DNA of 64,000 bases, taken from Tetradesmus obliquus (taxonomy: Eukaryota > Chlorophyta > Chlorophyceae > Sphaeropleales > Scenedesmaceae). The stretch covers positions 5,766,001 through 5,830,000 of the forward strand of contig CP126193.1 of assembly GCA_030272155.1 (NCBI GenBank). The letters are read 5' to 3'. Numbering within the stretch: position 1 is the stretch's first letter; each line of letters opens with the position of its first letter. The notes beneath the pieces are model-generated. The model worked only from the letters and a program-made list of their open reading frames with translations, made no database searches and had not been told where the DNA came from. A program made the position numbers and the translations under genes. Positions 25,001 through 37,428 of this stretch are shown piece by piece.

Positions 25001-26306
25001 CAGCAGCAACAGTTGTCTCAGGCATGTTTGTGAGTCAGCGCGTGCTGTGCTGCAGCTGGCGGTCAGGCAAGCCGCACTGTGCAGTCCAGCCAGACGCCGG
25101 CAGGCGCCCCCAGGCTACGCTTGTCTGTCAGGAGCAGTTTGAAATTTTGAAAATAGACGAACCTCCTGTCATCCCTGCAGCTGATGAGCACGCTGCGCGG
25201 CTCCACGTCATCAAACACGATCTGGTTGATCGCGTCAAAGCGCAGGAAGATGCGCACACTGCCCTTCTGGATCTGTATTTGCACAGGTGAAATCACACAG
25301 GACAGCAGTGCACCGTGGGCCGCAGTGCAGAATGCAGCATGATGAGTATGTTGTCAGTTCGGAACGTGAGATTTGAAAAAAGGTAACAGGCTGTACATAG
25401 ACCCCAGCTGAGTTGCTGCCAAGAGTGTCTGCAGGGAAACGGAAGGCTCCTTTGTGCAGGCAAGCACACCTCTGTTTGCTTGCTGCATGGCAGTGGCACC
25501 CTCTGCACAGTTACTGCTAATGCAATGGAGCAGCAGCAATGCATTGGTGGCGACTCAGGTAGCCTGTAATGCATTGCTGCTGCTCCTTGATCACACAACA
25601 AAGCAGCACAGCAGAACAATGCACACACAACAGCTGGAATACAGCAGCTGTTGCACAAGGGAGCAGCTGCTGTTTCTTTCATTTTTGCTGCACATACTGT
25701 CCATACATAGCTGACTTGTGCTGCAAAAAACAAATATGTTTGCCTCACCAGCTTCAGTGCGGGTGCTGCCACATCCAGGTGCAGTATGCGCTGTTCCACA
25801 CGCGTGTTCTTGCGGTCACCAACCAGCTGCACCTCCACCCTGCAGCAGCAGCATGTAACAAGGGTGCAGTGGCGGCAGCAGCGCAGGTGGAAGCAGCAGC
25901 AGCACAGGCAGAGCAGTAGCAGCACTGTCAGCAGATGCGGCAGAGAGCCATCTTCATACACAGCTTCATTCATACATATGCCTGGTGCTGAGGTGTGGCG
26001 AGAGCCTGCTGGCAAGTCGCTGACCTGCTCCTAACTGTTGGTTTCTGGACTGTCGAAGCTGCAAGGCATGCTAGTTGCGCCTCTTGGGTGTACTGCAGGA
26101 GTCTCTCGACAGCTGTTGCTGAAGCAGCACAGTTATCTGGAGCTACGTGTGCTTGTGTGAGCTGCTGCACCTGCCAGTCATGTTGCAGCAACAGCGGCTG
26201 TTAGGCTGCCTGGCTTTTCCTGTCACTGAAGGTCCTGCAGCACTTACCCGAATGTGAAGAAGTAATGCGCAGTCAACCCCCTCCCCGGCAACCTCTCCCC
26301 CTGCAT
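16949..26306 (-). CDS. Large PH-domain protein with long Gln/Ser/Ala/Gly low-complexity regions
   Basis: Multi-exon minus-strand gene starting at the ATG at 26306 (M-Q-G-E-R-L-P-G-R-G) and ending at 16949. Early exons near 26250, 25830, 25270-25110 and 24960-24880 give a folded, beta-rich region I cannot assign. A pleckstrin-homology domain follows: K-K-G-x-L-K-K-R-G-K near 24590, beta strands near 24200-24080, and the closing helix with the conserved Trp (S-x-D-W-F-V-E-I-A) near 23780. The largest exon, about 22670-19990, is mostly poly-Gln (runs up to about 18), Ser, Gly and Ala, and ends in a conserved-looking segment (I-I-P-S-V-M-R-V-I-V-G-C). A second Gln/Ala-rich exon spans about 19714-18315, then 17947-17769 and 17140-16949. 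The last junctions are in phase. PH domains bind phosphoinositides or proteins at membranes. Function is unknown; internal exon limits are approximate. Confidence 0.75.
17640..17830 (-). repeat. Donor-side exon-border copy in PH gene
   Basis: On the minus strand the exon ending at 17769 (E-A-G-E-A-P-C-Y-A-G, then gtgagt) is copied 122 bases downstream, with its donor after 17647. The copy changes an I-D-A-G stretch to L-D-A-A but keeps the E-A-G-E-A-P-C-Y-A-G block. Confidence 0.8.
22650..22970 (-). repeat. Three-copy acceptor array in PH gene
   Basis: Minus-strand copies of a cag acceptor followed by the exon start F-S-T-R-Q-G-L-S-A-S-G begin at 22928, 22793 and 22672 (spacing 135 and 121). 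The last is the real exon start. The upstream copies share the intron tract before the acceptor, so the repeated unit spans intron end plus exon start. Confidence 0.8.
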
Positions 26307-27963
26307 GACGCCTGCTGCTGCTGTGTTGGCAGTGCTGGCCCGCACAGCAATGTGCAGCGATGTGCTGCTGCTGTCCTACCAGCTCCTCGTCGCAGCTGAG
26401 GGCCTGAATGCGGCCCTGACAGCCACTATATGCGTACTACATGGTTTGGGTTCATTACATGGTACGCAGTACGTAGCTGGAAGTGTGTGCAGCACCGTGC
26501 ACTCAGCCCTAGCTGCCAGCCTGACAGCTACACAGCAGCACGCCAGTGTTCAACTCAGAAACGATGTTCAGGCACCAATAAATGATTATACACGTAAATT
26601 CGATGTTCTGTATGACAGGGCAGGCACCTGTATTCAGTCTTGTGCAAACAAGGCTTTCGCAGTACAAACTCTGCACGCGTAGATATCGCAACGAGATCGC
26701 GGTTGACTCTGCACATAAAATGCTACGAGCACCAGCAAAACATATAGCAGCTCAGAACCAAGGCGAGTGCATACGTCGGTGTTAATTGGCTCGCTGAGCT
26801 GAGCTACAGCACGTCAGCCTGGAGCTGCAGATAACAGGGTAGGCTGCAAAACACAACAAAACCAGTGTACAGGCTATGTTTGCTGCAGTAACCGCAAACA
26901 TACACCGCCCGCCAAGGCCCACCATGCTCCAAGACTGCTACAGCGCCATCATGCAGAGTGCGATTGTGGCCATCGCCCACGCAAACGGAACAGTAATAAT
27001 CCTTATACTGAGTGATTTTTATATTTTGATGAGCTCAGCTGTGGGATTACCAGCTCAGCACCACGTGTTGTACTGCATCATGTACTGCTGGCTGACCAAC
27101 TTTGACTGGCTAGGATCATACAAAGCATGCAGCAGCGTGTAAGTTCAAAAACAGCTAAAGCGGCTCCGGCACTAGCAGCAACCACAGACTGACCACACAA
27201 GCGCCGGCCTTGCTGCCAGCAGCATGCATGGATCTTCAACCGTTCATATGAGTTGCTCAGCTTGGCCAGCACTGCTGCACATCAGTATTGCACATATGAC
27301 ATTTGTAGACCCCCTTTCTGTATTACTTACTTTAGCATCACTCTCGGGCGGGCCAGTGGCGGTGGTGTGCCTCATGAGCTTCAGGGCTGCCGTAAATTTC
27401 ACGGGCTAGGGTGTCCAAGGGATCTGGCAGGAAAATGGACAGACATGACACTGTCCGACAGTGAGTGTGATTCACCGACTCTGTAAGAGCCCTGTTACAA
27501 GTGGCACAAATGCTAGAGGGCATGCACAAAGACACAACGCTTTGTAGCATGCCACACTGCACCATGCGCCTGACCACAGTCTCTCAAGCTCAAGAGTTGT
27601 GGCAGTAGACTTGCGCACAGCGTCTCCGCACGCAGCACACCAACTTGAAGCGCTGACATGCCGTTCTGTATTTAGAAACGATCTGTCATGCACGCTGTGC
27701 ATATGAAAAGCTACATGCAGTGCTGCAGGATGCAACATGTGCTATCAAATCCCGAAGCAATTGGCAACCGCAAGATGGGGCAAATGTCATGATGCAGGCG
27801 CCGCAACTGTACCAGCAAATTGATTCGATGATGCGATTGCCTGTTGGCTCCACTCCACAAGCATGCAATGGAACCCAGTAAATAGGTATAAGAAGTCTGG
27901 GATGGCCCTTAACCAGCTGCTGCAGGTGCACAGCGCTGCAAAGTCACGGCCGTATGTGCAAAT
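26307..27963. other. Intergenic region, no gene seen
   Basis: Lies between the start of the PH gene and the poly(A) side of the FAS1 gene, both on the minus strand. It should contain the PH-gene promoter near 26.3-26.8 kb. Relatively A/T-rich with short unremarkable open frames. Confidence 0.45.
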
Positions 27964-27968
27964 TTACA
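27964..27968 (-). terminator. Putative TGTAA poly(A) signal of the FAS1 gene
   Basis: Minus-strand TGTAA about 125 bases after the stop at 28092. Confidence 0.5.
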
Positions 27969-28091
27969 TGGAATGCGCGACCGGGCAGCCACAATTTATG
28001 GCACCACCTTTATTATGCTACAACTCTCTCAAGAACAAAACGATGCGGTGATCACTCAGCCAGCCTGCAAGCTGCAGAGCCTGATGTGCAT

Positions 28092-30119
28092 TCAGGGCTT
28101 CTTTGCAGCAGCAGCAGCACCCTTGGTGCAGTCTGTGCCACTCTTCATGCTGGCAGCAGCAGCAGCACTCTTCATGCTGGCAGCAGCAGCAGCACTCTTC
28201 ATGCCGGCAGCAGCAGCAGCACTCTTCATGCCGGCAGCAGCAGCAGCCTTCTCGGTCTTCTTAGCTGCCTTCTTCTCAGCCCACTTCTTGCACTTCTCGC
28301 TGGTAGGGTTTGCCTTGCACTTCGCCTCCCATCCCTCAGCATCGCCAGCAATGCCCACACCAGCAGGCAGCAGCACGTCCTTCACAATGTGCACCACGCT
28401 GTTGCCGGCCTTGATATCCGCAGTGACAACCTTGGCCCAGTTAGTAGCTCCGATGAACTTCACATAGGTCTTGCCCTCCTTGCTCTTCACACGCACAGTC
28501 AGCGGGGCAGCGCCAGCCAGGGCGGTGGTGAAGGTCTGGTTGTCCTTCAGCTGGCTGGACATCACTGCACCAGCAGGGATCACGTGGTACTGCAGAGAGG
28601 GGCAGGAGAGGAGGAAGCAGCAGCAGCAGTGTTGTTTACAGGAGTGTTTGGGAAGGGAGGGCAGTGGCGAAGGTCTGGTTGTCCTTCAGCTCGCTGGACA
28701 GCACGGCACCAGCAGGGATCACGTGGTACTGCAGAATGGGGAGGGAAGGTGGATGGTAAAGAAGGAGAGAGGGAGCGCGATGCACAGCAGCAACGAGCGT
28801 GTCAGCAACAGGCATAGCCACCCTACAAGGGTGTGTTTCAAGTCCGTTGCACTTGCGAGTGACGGCTGCAGTCGAGGCATTGTAGAATGCATCTACGTGT
28901 GTGCTGTTTGCTGGATGCATACGCATGCTGCATAGCAATCAGCTGTGCGCCCGTGGGGCGGCATGCAGCAGTGTACTGCTGCGCTGGTGCTGGCAGTGGG
29001 GTGTGCCTCCCAGTGCATGCTACTTCAACCTGCAGATCTTCTACCTGTCTAAAAGCGAGCGTCAACCATCCATTCATTTGTTCTCCTTTCCAAGTTTTGA
29101 ACTAATTTTTGAACTTGGCATGCATATGCATTGCAGCGGCATGGCATCCTCACCTGCAGCACTTTGGTGAGCAGCTCCTTGTTGCTCAGCAGCGCGGCGG
29201 CAGTGGTGTTCAGGTCCTTCTTCAGACGAGCCTCAAACGCCTGCAGCGGGGCGCACAGCACAATCAAAATGAAAATATATAAATACAGTCTATGCAACAG
29301 ACATGCAGAAGTTGAAGGCTGATTCTGTGTTTGGAACAGCTGCACTGTGCGGTGAGTACTGACATGCTGGCTGTGCTGGTGTCTGCAGGGTCTACTGTTT
29401 TCACTAAAAGTGACGCCAGTGATGGTCAGCTGTTGACTTGCTCTGCTTCTGCACATGGCTGACTTACCTCGTTTGTTGGAGCCAAGATTGTCCACTTGTT
29501 GCCTGCACAGGCACAACAGTGTGCAGGTTGCACATTGGCAGGCGCTACATTGGCCAATCACATAGCGTTGTGGCTGTTATGTTAGTGCACCTTCGGATGT
29601 GGACTGCTCAGATGGGCCATTAGGCATCACATTATAACAATTTCTCAGCCAGCCACTCTCAGCCACACAATGAGCAGTACACACACACACAAAAAGCATC
29701 TAACCTCAAATCCAGCTGTACAGTCAACTGCTGCAAGACGCCGATGCAGCTTGCAAATTCAGATCATGTACAAACAGCCACTCACTGTCAGGGATGCTGA
29801 TGCCTGCTGCAGTCACAGCTGCCAGCAGAGTGCTGAGCTGAGGGGTGCTCTTCAGCGCTGCAGCCACAGAGGGAACAGCTGCAGCAGCACCTGCAGGCTT
29901 GGAATTTGCGTGAAAAAAGAACGTCAATTGGGTAAGTTTGCGCTTTCAGGCGAAGTTTGGTTGGGCGCAGGCACGATGAAGCAATGTGCGGTTGCACAGC
30001 CCACACACTGGCACATGCATGCCTGCGTGATGGCACAGCCCGCGCGCACCTGCAAGGCTGCGTGCCGCTGCTGATGTCGCAAACAGAAACACGCATGCGA
30101 AAGCGATGAAGGAACGCAT
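28092..30119 (-). CDS. Secreted fasciclin (FAS1) domain protein
   Basis: Five exons, 30119-30050, 29890-29786, 29502-29468, 29240-29154 and 28589-28092, phases consistent, 264 residues. Residues 1-20 form a typical signal peptide (hydrophobic core I-A-F-A-C-V-F-L-F-A, then A-A-A). A single FAS1 domain follows. It has the H1 motif W-T-I-L-A-P-T-N-E-A-F, a helical middle, then Y-H-V-I-P-A-G and the closing V-V-H-I-V-K-D-V-L-L-P region. FAS1 proteins are extracellular adhesion or matrix proteins. The C-terminal tail is Lys/Ala-rich with four near-perfect A-A-A-A-A-(G/S)-M-K-S repeats. It has four Cys in the tail region and no clear GPI signal. The exon starting at 28589 has a duplicated acceptor block upstream. 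Likely a cell-wall or surface protein; partner unknown. Confidence 0.88.
28560..28735 (-). repeat. Two-copy acceptor array in FAS1 gene
   Basis: The start of the last FAS1 exon (Y-H-V-I-P-A-G-A-V...L-K-D-N-Q-T-F) occurs twice behind a tgcag acceptor, with first bases at 28728 and 28589, 139 bases apart. The upstream copy keeps nearly the same protein sequence for about 24 codons, then becomes intron-like with a CTG-rich tract. Confidence 0.85.
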
Positions 30120-31136
30120 CTTGAATCAGTGATCGACAGCACGAAGACAGAGTTCTCCAACGTGGGTTGAGTTTCGCAGAAAGTTCACTTAAGGAAGCAG
30201 CTGAATACCGTGGCCTTAGGGTGGGTTCGGTGCGACTTATATGGTTTGAGTGTTGCACCAGCTTCGCCTGATGCCAAGTGTGTGGATCGACACCACAGGA
30301 TGCTGTCAATGTCCGGTTACCTGTCGTATTCGCCACCCGAAAGCCAGAGACGTATCGCAAATGTTCATATCACAATTTAAAATGGAAACCTTTGTCTATA
30401 GCATCTTGGATTGTGTGTTGGAGAGTGTAACCCGCAGGGAGCAGTGACTCACCCTACTTTTCGACCCGTGGAACATGATGGGTAGGGAGTTTGCTTTCCC
30501 TAAACACACATGCGATTGCCATGGCAAGCATCATTAACTATACATCAACTGTAGTTTCAGTTGCAACCAGCAGCAGCATGATGTGCCACATGGGTGTCTC
30601 ACCAGTACTGCCTGTCCACATGCATGACTTCCGCTGTACTGCTGGCTACTGCCTTGAGAGTTTTGCAGTCCGTGCAACGACTCAAGTTGCTTCAAGGCAG
30701 CACGTCATCATGTGTGAAGCAGGCTACTTGCGCATCACGTAACCGCTGCAAGGGAGCTCACATGGTGGCAATTCTCAACCATTTGACGGCGTTCCTACAA
30801 TCACTGCTGAGCTGGCCAAATGGTGTGGGGCGCAACCAAACTGAAGGCGTCCAATCTACAGCTGATGAACAGGCCTGCTAAAGCACCATTGCGATGCTGT
30901 TACCATTAAACACCTTGAATGCTGTGCCCTTGACGCTCAGGCTGGCTGCAGGACTGCCGACCACACTGCAGGCCACACAGGCCGCAGCCTGCGCACGCAA
31001 CAGCTAACATGCACTGCGCAGTACAGTACAGCATGCTGTAGCAAGGCACCTCATTCAGGCGTGCAGGTACCAGTGCCAAGGCAAGCAATGCAGCAGCAGA
31101 GCCACCCGCCACCTGCCCTGATGCAGTGTAGCTGCA
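30120..31136. other. Intergenic: FAS1 upstream region and ELP1 3' flank
   Basis: No gene is recognised. The left part should hold the FAS1 promoter. I found no minus-strand TGTAA between 30120 and the ELP1 stop at 31137, so the ELP1 poly(A) site remains unplaced. Confidence 0.45.
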
Positions 31137-34100
31137 CTACTTGTGGTCTCGCAGCACATCCCACTTCCACCGCACTTCCTGCGCTGCTGCTGCTGCTGCT
31201 GCATTACCAGCCGCGGCCGCCGCACCAGCTGCTGCTGGCCGCTGCTGCTGCCCGCCTGCCGCCCCTGCAGCCGCACCCTGCTGCTGCTGGCCCTTTGCCA
31301 CCTCCTCCATTGCTGCTGCTGCAGCCGACTGCCACTGCCCCACACGCTGCTGCAGCTTAGCAGCATCATCTACATGCTGCAGCATCACCAACAGCTCTGC
31401 TAGCTGCCCTGCCTCTTCTAATGCATGCTTCGGAGGAGCCAGTGTCCCCAGATGCTCCCCTAATGCTGCCTCCTCTCCAGGACTCCCTGCCCTGATCTTG
31501 CCCTTCTTCTGCTTCCCTGCATTCTTTTTCTCATGCCGCAGAGGCTTGCGGCCGCCGATTGTGGATGCGGCCCTGCTGCTGCTCGCAATGCTGCTGCCGA
31601 ACCCCGTCATGCCAGCTCCGGTGCGCTCCGTATACACACTGAGGCCGCTGATCAAACTCACGCCAGCATCGGATGCCAGGTCATCGTTGTCTGCAGCGCC
31701 GGCTGCGCCTGCGGCTTCGGCTTCTGCTGCTGCGAGTGCTGCTTCCATGGCAATGCGGCGGTTGCGGACCTCTTTGAGGCGTGCTGTGTACTTGGCGATG
31801 CGCTCGGTTGACTCGGTTGCCTCTTCCAGCAGCACCGCAGACGCCTGGCAGCAATGCAGGTGAAAGGCCATGCAGGCAAAGATGACAGTCAGAGCATGCA
31901 AATGGCAACTATCTGGGCTCTGTGGCCTTTCCCAGCAGCACTGCAGACGCCTGGCAGCAGAGAGGACAATGGGTGCACCACAAACATCAGCCAGAAACAA
32001 CTTGGCACCTAGCAACACGGCATAGTGCATGCAGGTGGACGCTGTTGCCTCTTCCAGCAAAACCACGGACGCCTGGCAGCAGAGAGACAGAGAGGCGAGC
32101 AGTACGAGGCCGGCAGTTGGTGAAGGGACGACAGGCAGCACGGCAGGCACATCCCAAGCAACACATCCCAGGGCCAAAAACGCCACCCCACCTGCGCAGC
32201 ACCAGGCAGCACTGTGGTGTCCACCAGATCAATCTTGAAAACCGTCAAAACGTTTACGTTGAATCAGCATTGCGAATGCAAGCACCCACCTGTGCAGCGC
32301 CAAACACCACAGTGGTAATAACCAGGTCCTGCCTGCCGCCAGCGTACACCACGCGCAGCGCTTCCCGCCACTCTTTCGCAGCCACCAGCACACAGTATCA
32401 AGCCAGCGGCCCAGCATACTTTCGAATTGTGCCAAACTCACCTGCGCAGAGCGCCAGGCACTACAGTGATGTCCACCAGGTCCAGTAGCAAGCGCTCTGA
32501 CACCCAGGTGCACCAGACAGTATCACCACAGCAACACAGCACAATGTAATTCAGCTTCCAACCCACCTGTGCAGCACCAGGCACTACTGTAGTGTCAACC
32601 AGGTCCTGCCTGCCGCCAGCATACGCCACGCGCAGCGCCTCCCGCCACTCTTTCGCAGCCACCAGCGCCGCAACAGCACCATCCACGTCCTCAAGGTACT
32701 GCACCAGCAGCTGTGCTGCATCTGCGCCGCTGCCGGAGGCCTGCAGCTGCTCCGCGAGCTCCCTGGCAAGGGCCTGCTGCTGCTGCTGGCTGTGCTGCAG
32801 CCGCGCAGACAGCACCATGACCATGCGCCAGGCATTGGCGGCCCTGCAGGCAGTTGCGTTGGCAGGTGAGAAAAACACAGACAGGCAGATTACGGTCTTG
32901 ATAAGGGTTTGAAGATGTTTGAAGGTGTTTGAAAGAGGGAGCTAGTGCATGCTGCTGGCTGTGCTGCAACCGCGCTGACAGCACCATGACCATGCGCCAG
33001 GCGTTGGCGGCCCTGCGGCAACATAAATTACAACATACGTCAGCAGCTGACAACAGAAGGCAGGCAGAGTGCAGTCTTTTGACAGCATCATGACCATGCG
33101 CCAGGCATTGGCGGCCCTGCGACAACATACAGTACAACATACGTCAGCAGTTGACAACAGAAGGCAGGCAGAGTGCAGTCTTGTGACAGCACCATGACCA
33201 TGCGCCAGGCATTGGCGGCCCTGCAAAGGTTTGCATTGGCAGGAGAGAAAGACACAGACAGGCAGAATGCGGCCTTAATAAGAGTTTGTATGTGTGAATT
33301 AAAGGAAGCTGGTGCATGTTGCTGGCTGTGCTGCAGGCGTGCGCAGACAGCACCATGACCATGCGCCAGACACTGGCGGCCCTGCAATGTGCATTGGTGA
33401 TGTTTGGACAAACAACACACGTCAGCAGGTGACAACAGAAGACATGCAGAGTGTGGTCTTGTGAGCGCTGGGGGCTGCGAGCAAGCAGGAGCTGGTGCAC
33501 AGACAGCAGCGTGCAGGCTTCCGGCAGCCCTGCACTGTGTCTTGGTGGTGTATAGACACACCCACAGACAGGCGGAATCTGATCCTGTGAGCGTTGCAAG
33601 CTGCAAGCAAGCGGGATCTGATGCGCCCGCAGCAAGAAAATTGAAGTGATGCATAGGCGTGGCAACACCTAGACACACTCACTTGTACGCTCCAAGCGCC
33701 TGCTCAATCAGCCCCGCTGCGCTGTACGCGACAGCAGCTAGGTGATCATGCCTGCCATCCCAAGGCTAAACTCACTGTGGTCACATTCAAGCTCACTCAC
33801 TTGTATGCCCCAAGTGCGTGCTCAGTCAGCCCCGCTGCGCTGTACGCGACAGCAGCGTCCTCCGCCTTGCGGCCATCCAGCAGCGAGTCGCCATACGCTG
33901 CCAGCACAGCCAACAGCCGCTGCTGCTGCTGCTGCTGCTGCTGCTGTGCACTACCGCCAGCAGCAGCCTCACCCTGCTGCTGCTGCTGCTGCTGCTGTGT
34001 GAGGGCCAGCAGCTGCCTCAGTAGGCCCCTCTCTTTCGCCAGCTTCAGTGCAGCATCAAAGTGCGCTGGACCCGCTGCCACCAAATGCGCCAGTGCCTTG

Positions 34101-37100
34101 TCATATCGCCCGAGCGACAGATCAATCGCATGGCAGCGCAGCGAAACATCGGACTGGCTGCCGAATGCAGTCAGCTCAGATAGATACTCTCCTGGATCTT
34201 TCTGAGAGTGTCCAACTACCATGAATGCTAGTGACAGATCATACAGGCCCAATGCAGTGCGGTACAGTTGGTCCACATCAACATACAGCAGCAGGTGCTT
34301 CAGCGCAGCGTCTGCTGCAGTACTAAGCTGTGCAGGGCAGGCGGCCTCCTGCGGGGTGACTGCTACTGCTGCTGCAACAGCTGCTGCAGCTGAGTCGGCT
34401 GCTGCTGGGGCTGCTGCAGCTGCTGCTGTTGTGCTGCTGCTGACGGAGGCCTCTTTGACTTCTCTGATGGCAATCAGAGCAGCTTCTAAGGAGGGCGGGT
34501 CACTCCTGCATACATAGGGTGAGCAAGTGTGAGCACATGTGCAGGTAGCTTGCGTCCCAAGTGTATGCACAGATGCTTATGTGATGGCCAGCGCATGCGT
34601 GCTCAAATGCAACCAAGAAGCACTCAGCAGCAGCAGCAGCAACTAGCCTGCTGCTCATCAATCAAATCTAGACTTTCAAGGCACACAACGGCAAGTGTAG
34701 CCCAGGCACTGCCATGCGCTTCCTATGTGGCCTGCGCAGCATCCGCAGTGAATCTTTGCAGGGCCAGTCGGAACGTGCAGCAAAACTCAAATACCTTGCG
34801 ACTCGCGCTGCCCACTCACTTGGCATAGCTGATGGCCACTGTCTTCAGGTGGCCCTGCAGGTAGCGCCCCGGCAGCTGCAGCACAGCCTGCCGCACAGCA
34901 GCACACACCGCAGACACTTTGTTGCTGGCATCTACTGCAGCCGCTGCACTGTCAGTGTCAGCTGCCTGACTTGCTGCTAGTGATGCCAGCCCTGCAGCAG
35001 CTGCCGCCGGCTGCTGCTGCTGCTGCTGCTGCTGCCAGCCAAGCATCTGGTGCAGGTCGCCATACACCGCCCCCTGCTGCAGGACGCTGCCAGGCTGCAG
35101 CGCAAACAGCAGATCACAAAGGTCCGAGGAGTCCCTAACCGCCGCCACGAACTGCGCCGCATTCTGCACAACGCGTGGCCACGCATAGTCAACCAGCAGG
35201 TTAAAATCCACGCGGTGTGTGACTGCCAGCTGCCATGCTTTGCTGTGCTGCTGCTGCTCCAGTGCGTCGCAGATCGCTGCGAGGACTAAAAGGCGAGGCG
35301 AGACACCCTCCAGGTTGCCACGTTGCATCTGCAGCACCACGCCGACGTCACCCCAAGGCGCGGCTAGCAGCATGGCACCTGCGGGAAGGAGAGCAGGGAG
35401 GAGATGTTTGGGCAGCAGACAGCAGGGGCAGTGAGGTGAGAAGGGTTGCCGCGCGCAATCAATCAATTACACGCTTTTCCAGCAAGAGAAACCAAGAGAA
35501 ACCAAGGGAGGCTGCTTGGCAGTCCCAAACCACCAGAGGTTGCCGCGCTGCACCTGCACAATCGCAGCAAATTGTGAATGTAGCATGTGAAGCCAGAGTG
35601 CAGGCAGACGAGTGAACAGGCTGAGAGATGAGGCACGTGCCAGGGAAGCTCCATGCACACCCAACAAGCAGACATGCACTGAACCAGCGCACATGGGTGG
35701 AGTGTTGCAGGCAGCTTCCCTCCCCAACAATCACTTTCCAATCGTTCAGCAGTTTTTGTTATGCATCCAATCCTCCTCCTCCTCAGCATGCAGGCCTCTC
35801 ACCTGGCTCCACCACGCGCACGTGTGGGTGTTGCACTACAAGCAGTGACCCCGCTTTTAGCCAGTCAACAGGTTGAATTGCAGTGCTACTTTGCAGATGT
35901 TTCTTGGCCCAATCCCTCACCTGGCTCAACCGCGCGTACGTGAGGGTCGCGCGCAGCAGCAGCAGCGCCGCCGGGGCGCATGGCCATGGCCATTGCTGCA
36001 CGCAGGTCTCCCGGGTACTCACTGGGCCTGTATGTGACTGCTGCTGTCGACTCGTCAGGCTGCAGCACAAACAAGCACAGCCAGCAGCAGTCAGTCGCTG
36101 GCCAGATCGCCACGTTGCATGCGCTTGACTGCTGGGCGTAACTTGGGCAGCAGGCGATGAGTCAGTGTGCTCGGGACATTCAAGAACACGATGCACATGC
36201 AACAAGCATAAGGAGCTGCAGTCGCTAAGCACCTGACACCTCGCTCACACATGCAGACCAAACCGCCCCAAGGACCCTCACCAGCGAATGCACGTAGCTC
36301 GGCAGTTGCCCCACCATCACCACAAACAGCAGCGCCTGCCGCGTGACATACAGCAGCGCGGGCCCGCCCGGGCCGCCCCCCCGCAGCACAAAGCTCGTCA
36401 CATCATTCGCCAGTAGCTTAGCACCCCAGTACAGCGCCCCGTGCTGCGTCAAGCCCAGCACAGGCGCTGCACTGGCCACAGCGGCAGCACGCTGGCTGCT
36501 GCTGCTGCTGCCGCTGGGTCTATTCACTGCAGTGCCAGATCCTGCTGCTGTGTTGAGGCGAGCAGATCCTGCTGCTGCAGTTCCAGCACCAGCCGGCGCA
36601 TTAGGCAGCACCTTGAGGGTCCTGCAGGGCGCCGCAAGCGCAGCCTGCCCCTGCAGCTGCAGCAGCTGCCCGGCTGTGCTGTAATACACTGCAGGGCCGC
36701 CTTGCAGCTGCAGCAGCGCACCGCCAGCTGGATGGGGTGCTGCTGCAATGACGGCTGCCCCTGCGTAGCTCACACGTGTGACTGCTGTCTGCGGCTCTGC
36801 ACCTGCCTGATAACAACCTGCTGCTGCTGCTGCTGTTGTTATGGAGAGCTCGGCTGGAATCTGAACAGACACTTCGATTAGTACCGTTCCTTCACCTGTT
36901 TCCAAACCTTCCTCAGCAGGGTAAGGAGCTGCCAGCAGCAGCAGACTATTCCTGCCCGTCCACACAAGCCCTAACACCAGCCTGCCTTCTGCCAGCGGAA
37001 TAGCCAGCTCCGCTGCTGCTGCTGGAGGCTTCTGCGGCAGCAGCCGCTGCTGCTGCTGCTGGTGCGCCTGCTGCTGCTGACCGGGCCTGCTGGTGGGGGC

Positions 37101-37397
37101 GCTGCTCGTGCTGCTGCCATCAAGAGGGTTCCACGGCCCAGCAGGCATCGACAGGAAGCCATTCCCTGCTACTGTACTGGCAGTTGTACTGCCAGTTGTA
37201 CTGCCTGTAGCGTCAGCTGCTGGGCAGTAGCCCAGGGGCAGTAGGTAGCCGCCAGGGCCCCCCAGTGCTGCCTGATCCTCCAATGTTTCCTCCCACAGAT
37301 CACTCTCTACTGCTCTTAGGAACACCAGCGAGCCATCTGACAGCAGTACAGCCAGCACCTCACACAACCCCTGCTGCACCACACCCACCCCACCCTG

Positions 37398-37428
<31 letters not shown>

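Noticed and set aside
33160-33680. Minus-strand open frames of 170-200 codons in ELP1 introns
   Set aside because: They arise from repeated exon-border blocks and joined intron sequence. The ELP1 message is explained by the exons ending at 33801 and starting at 32843.
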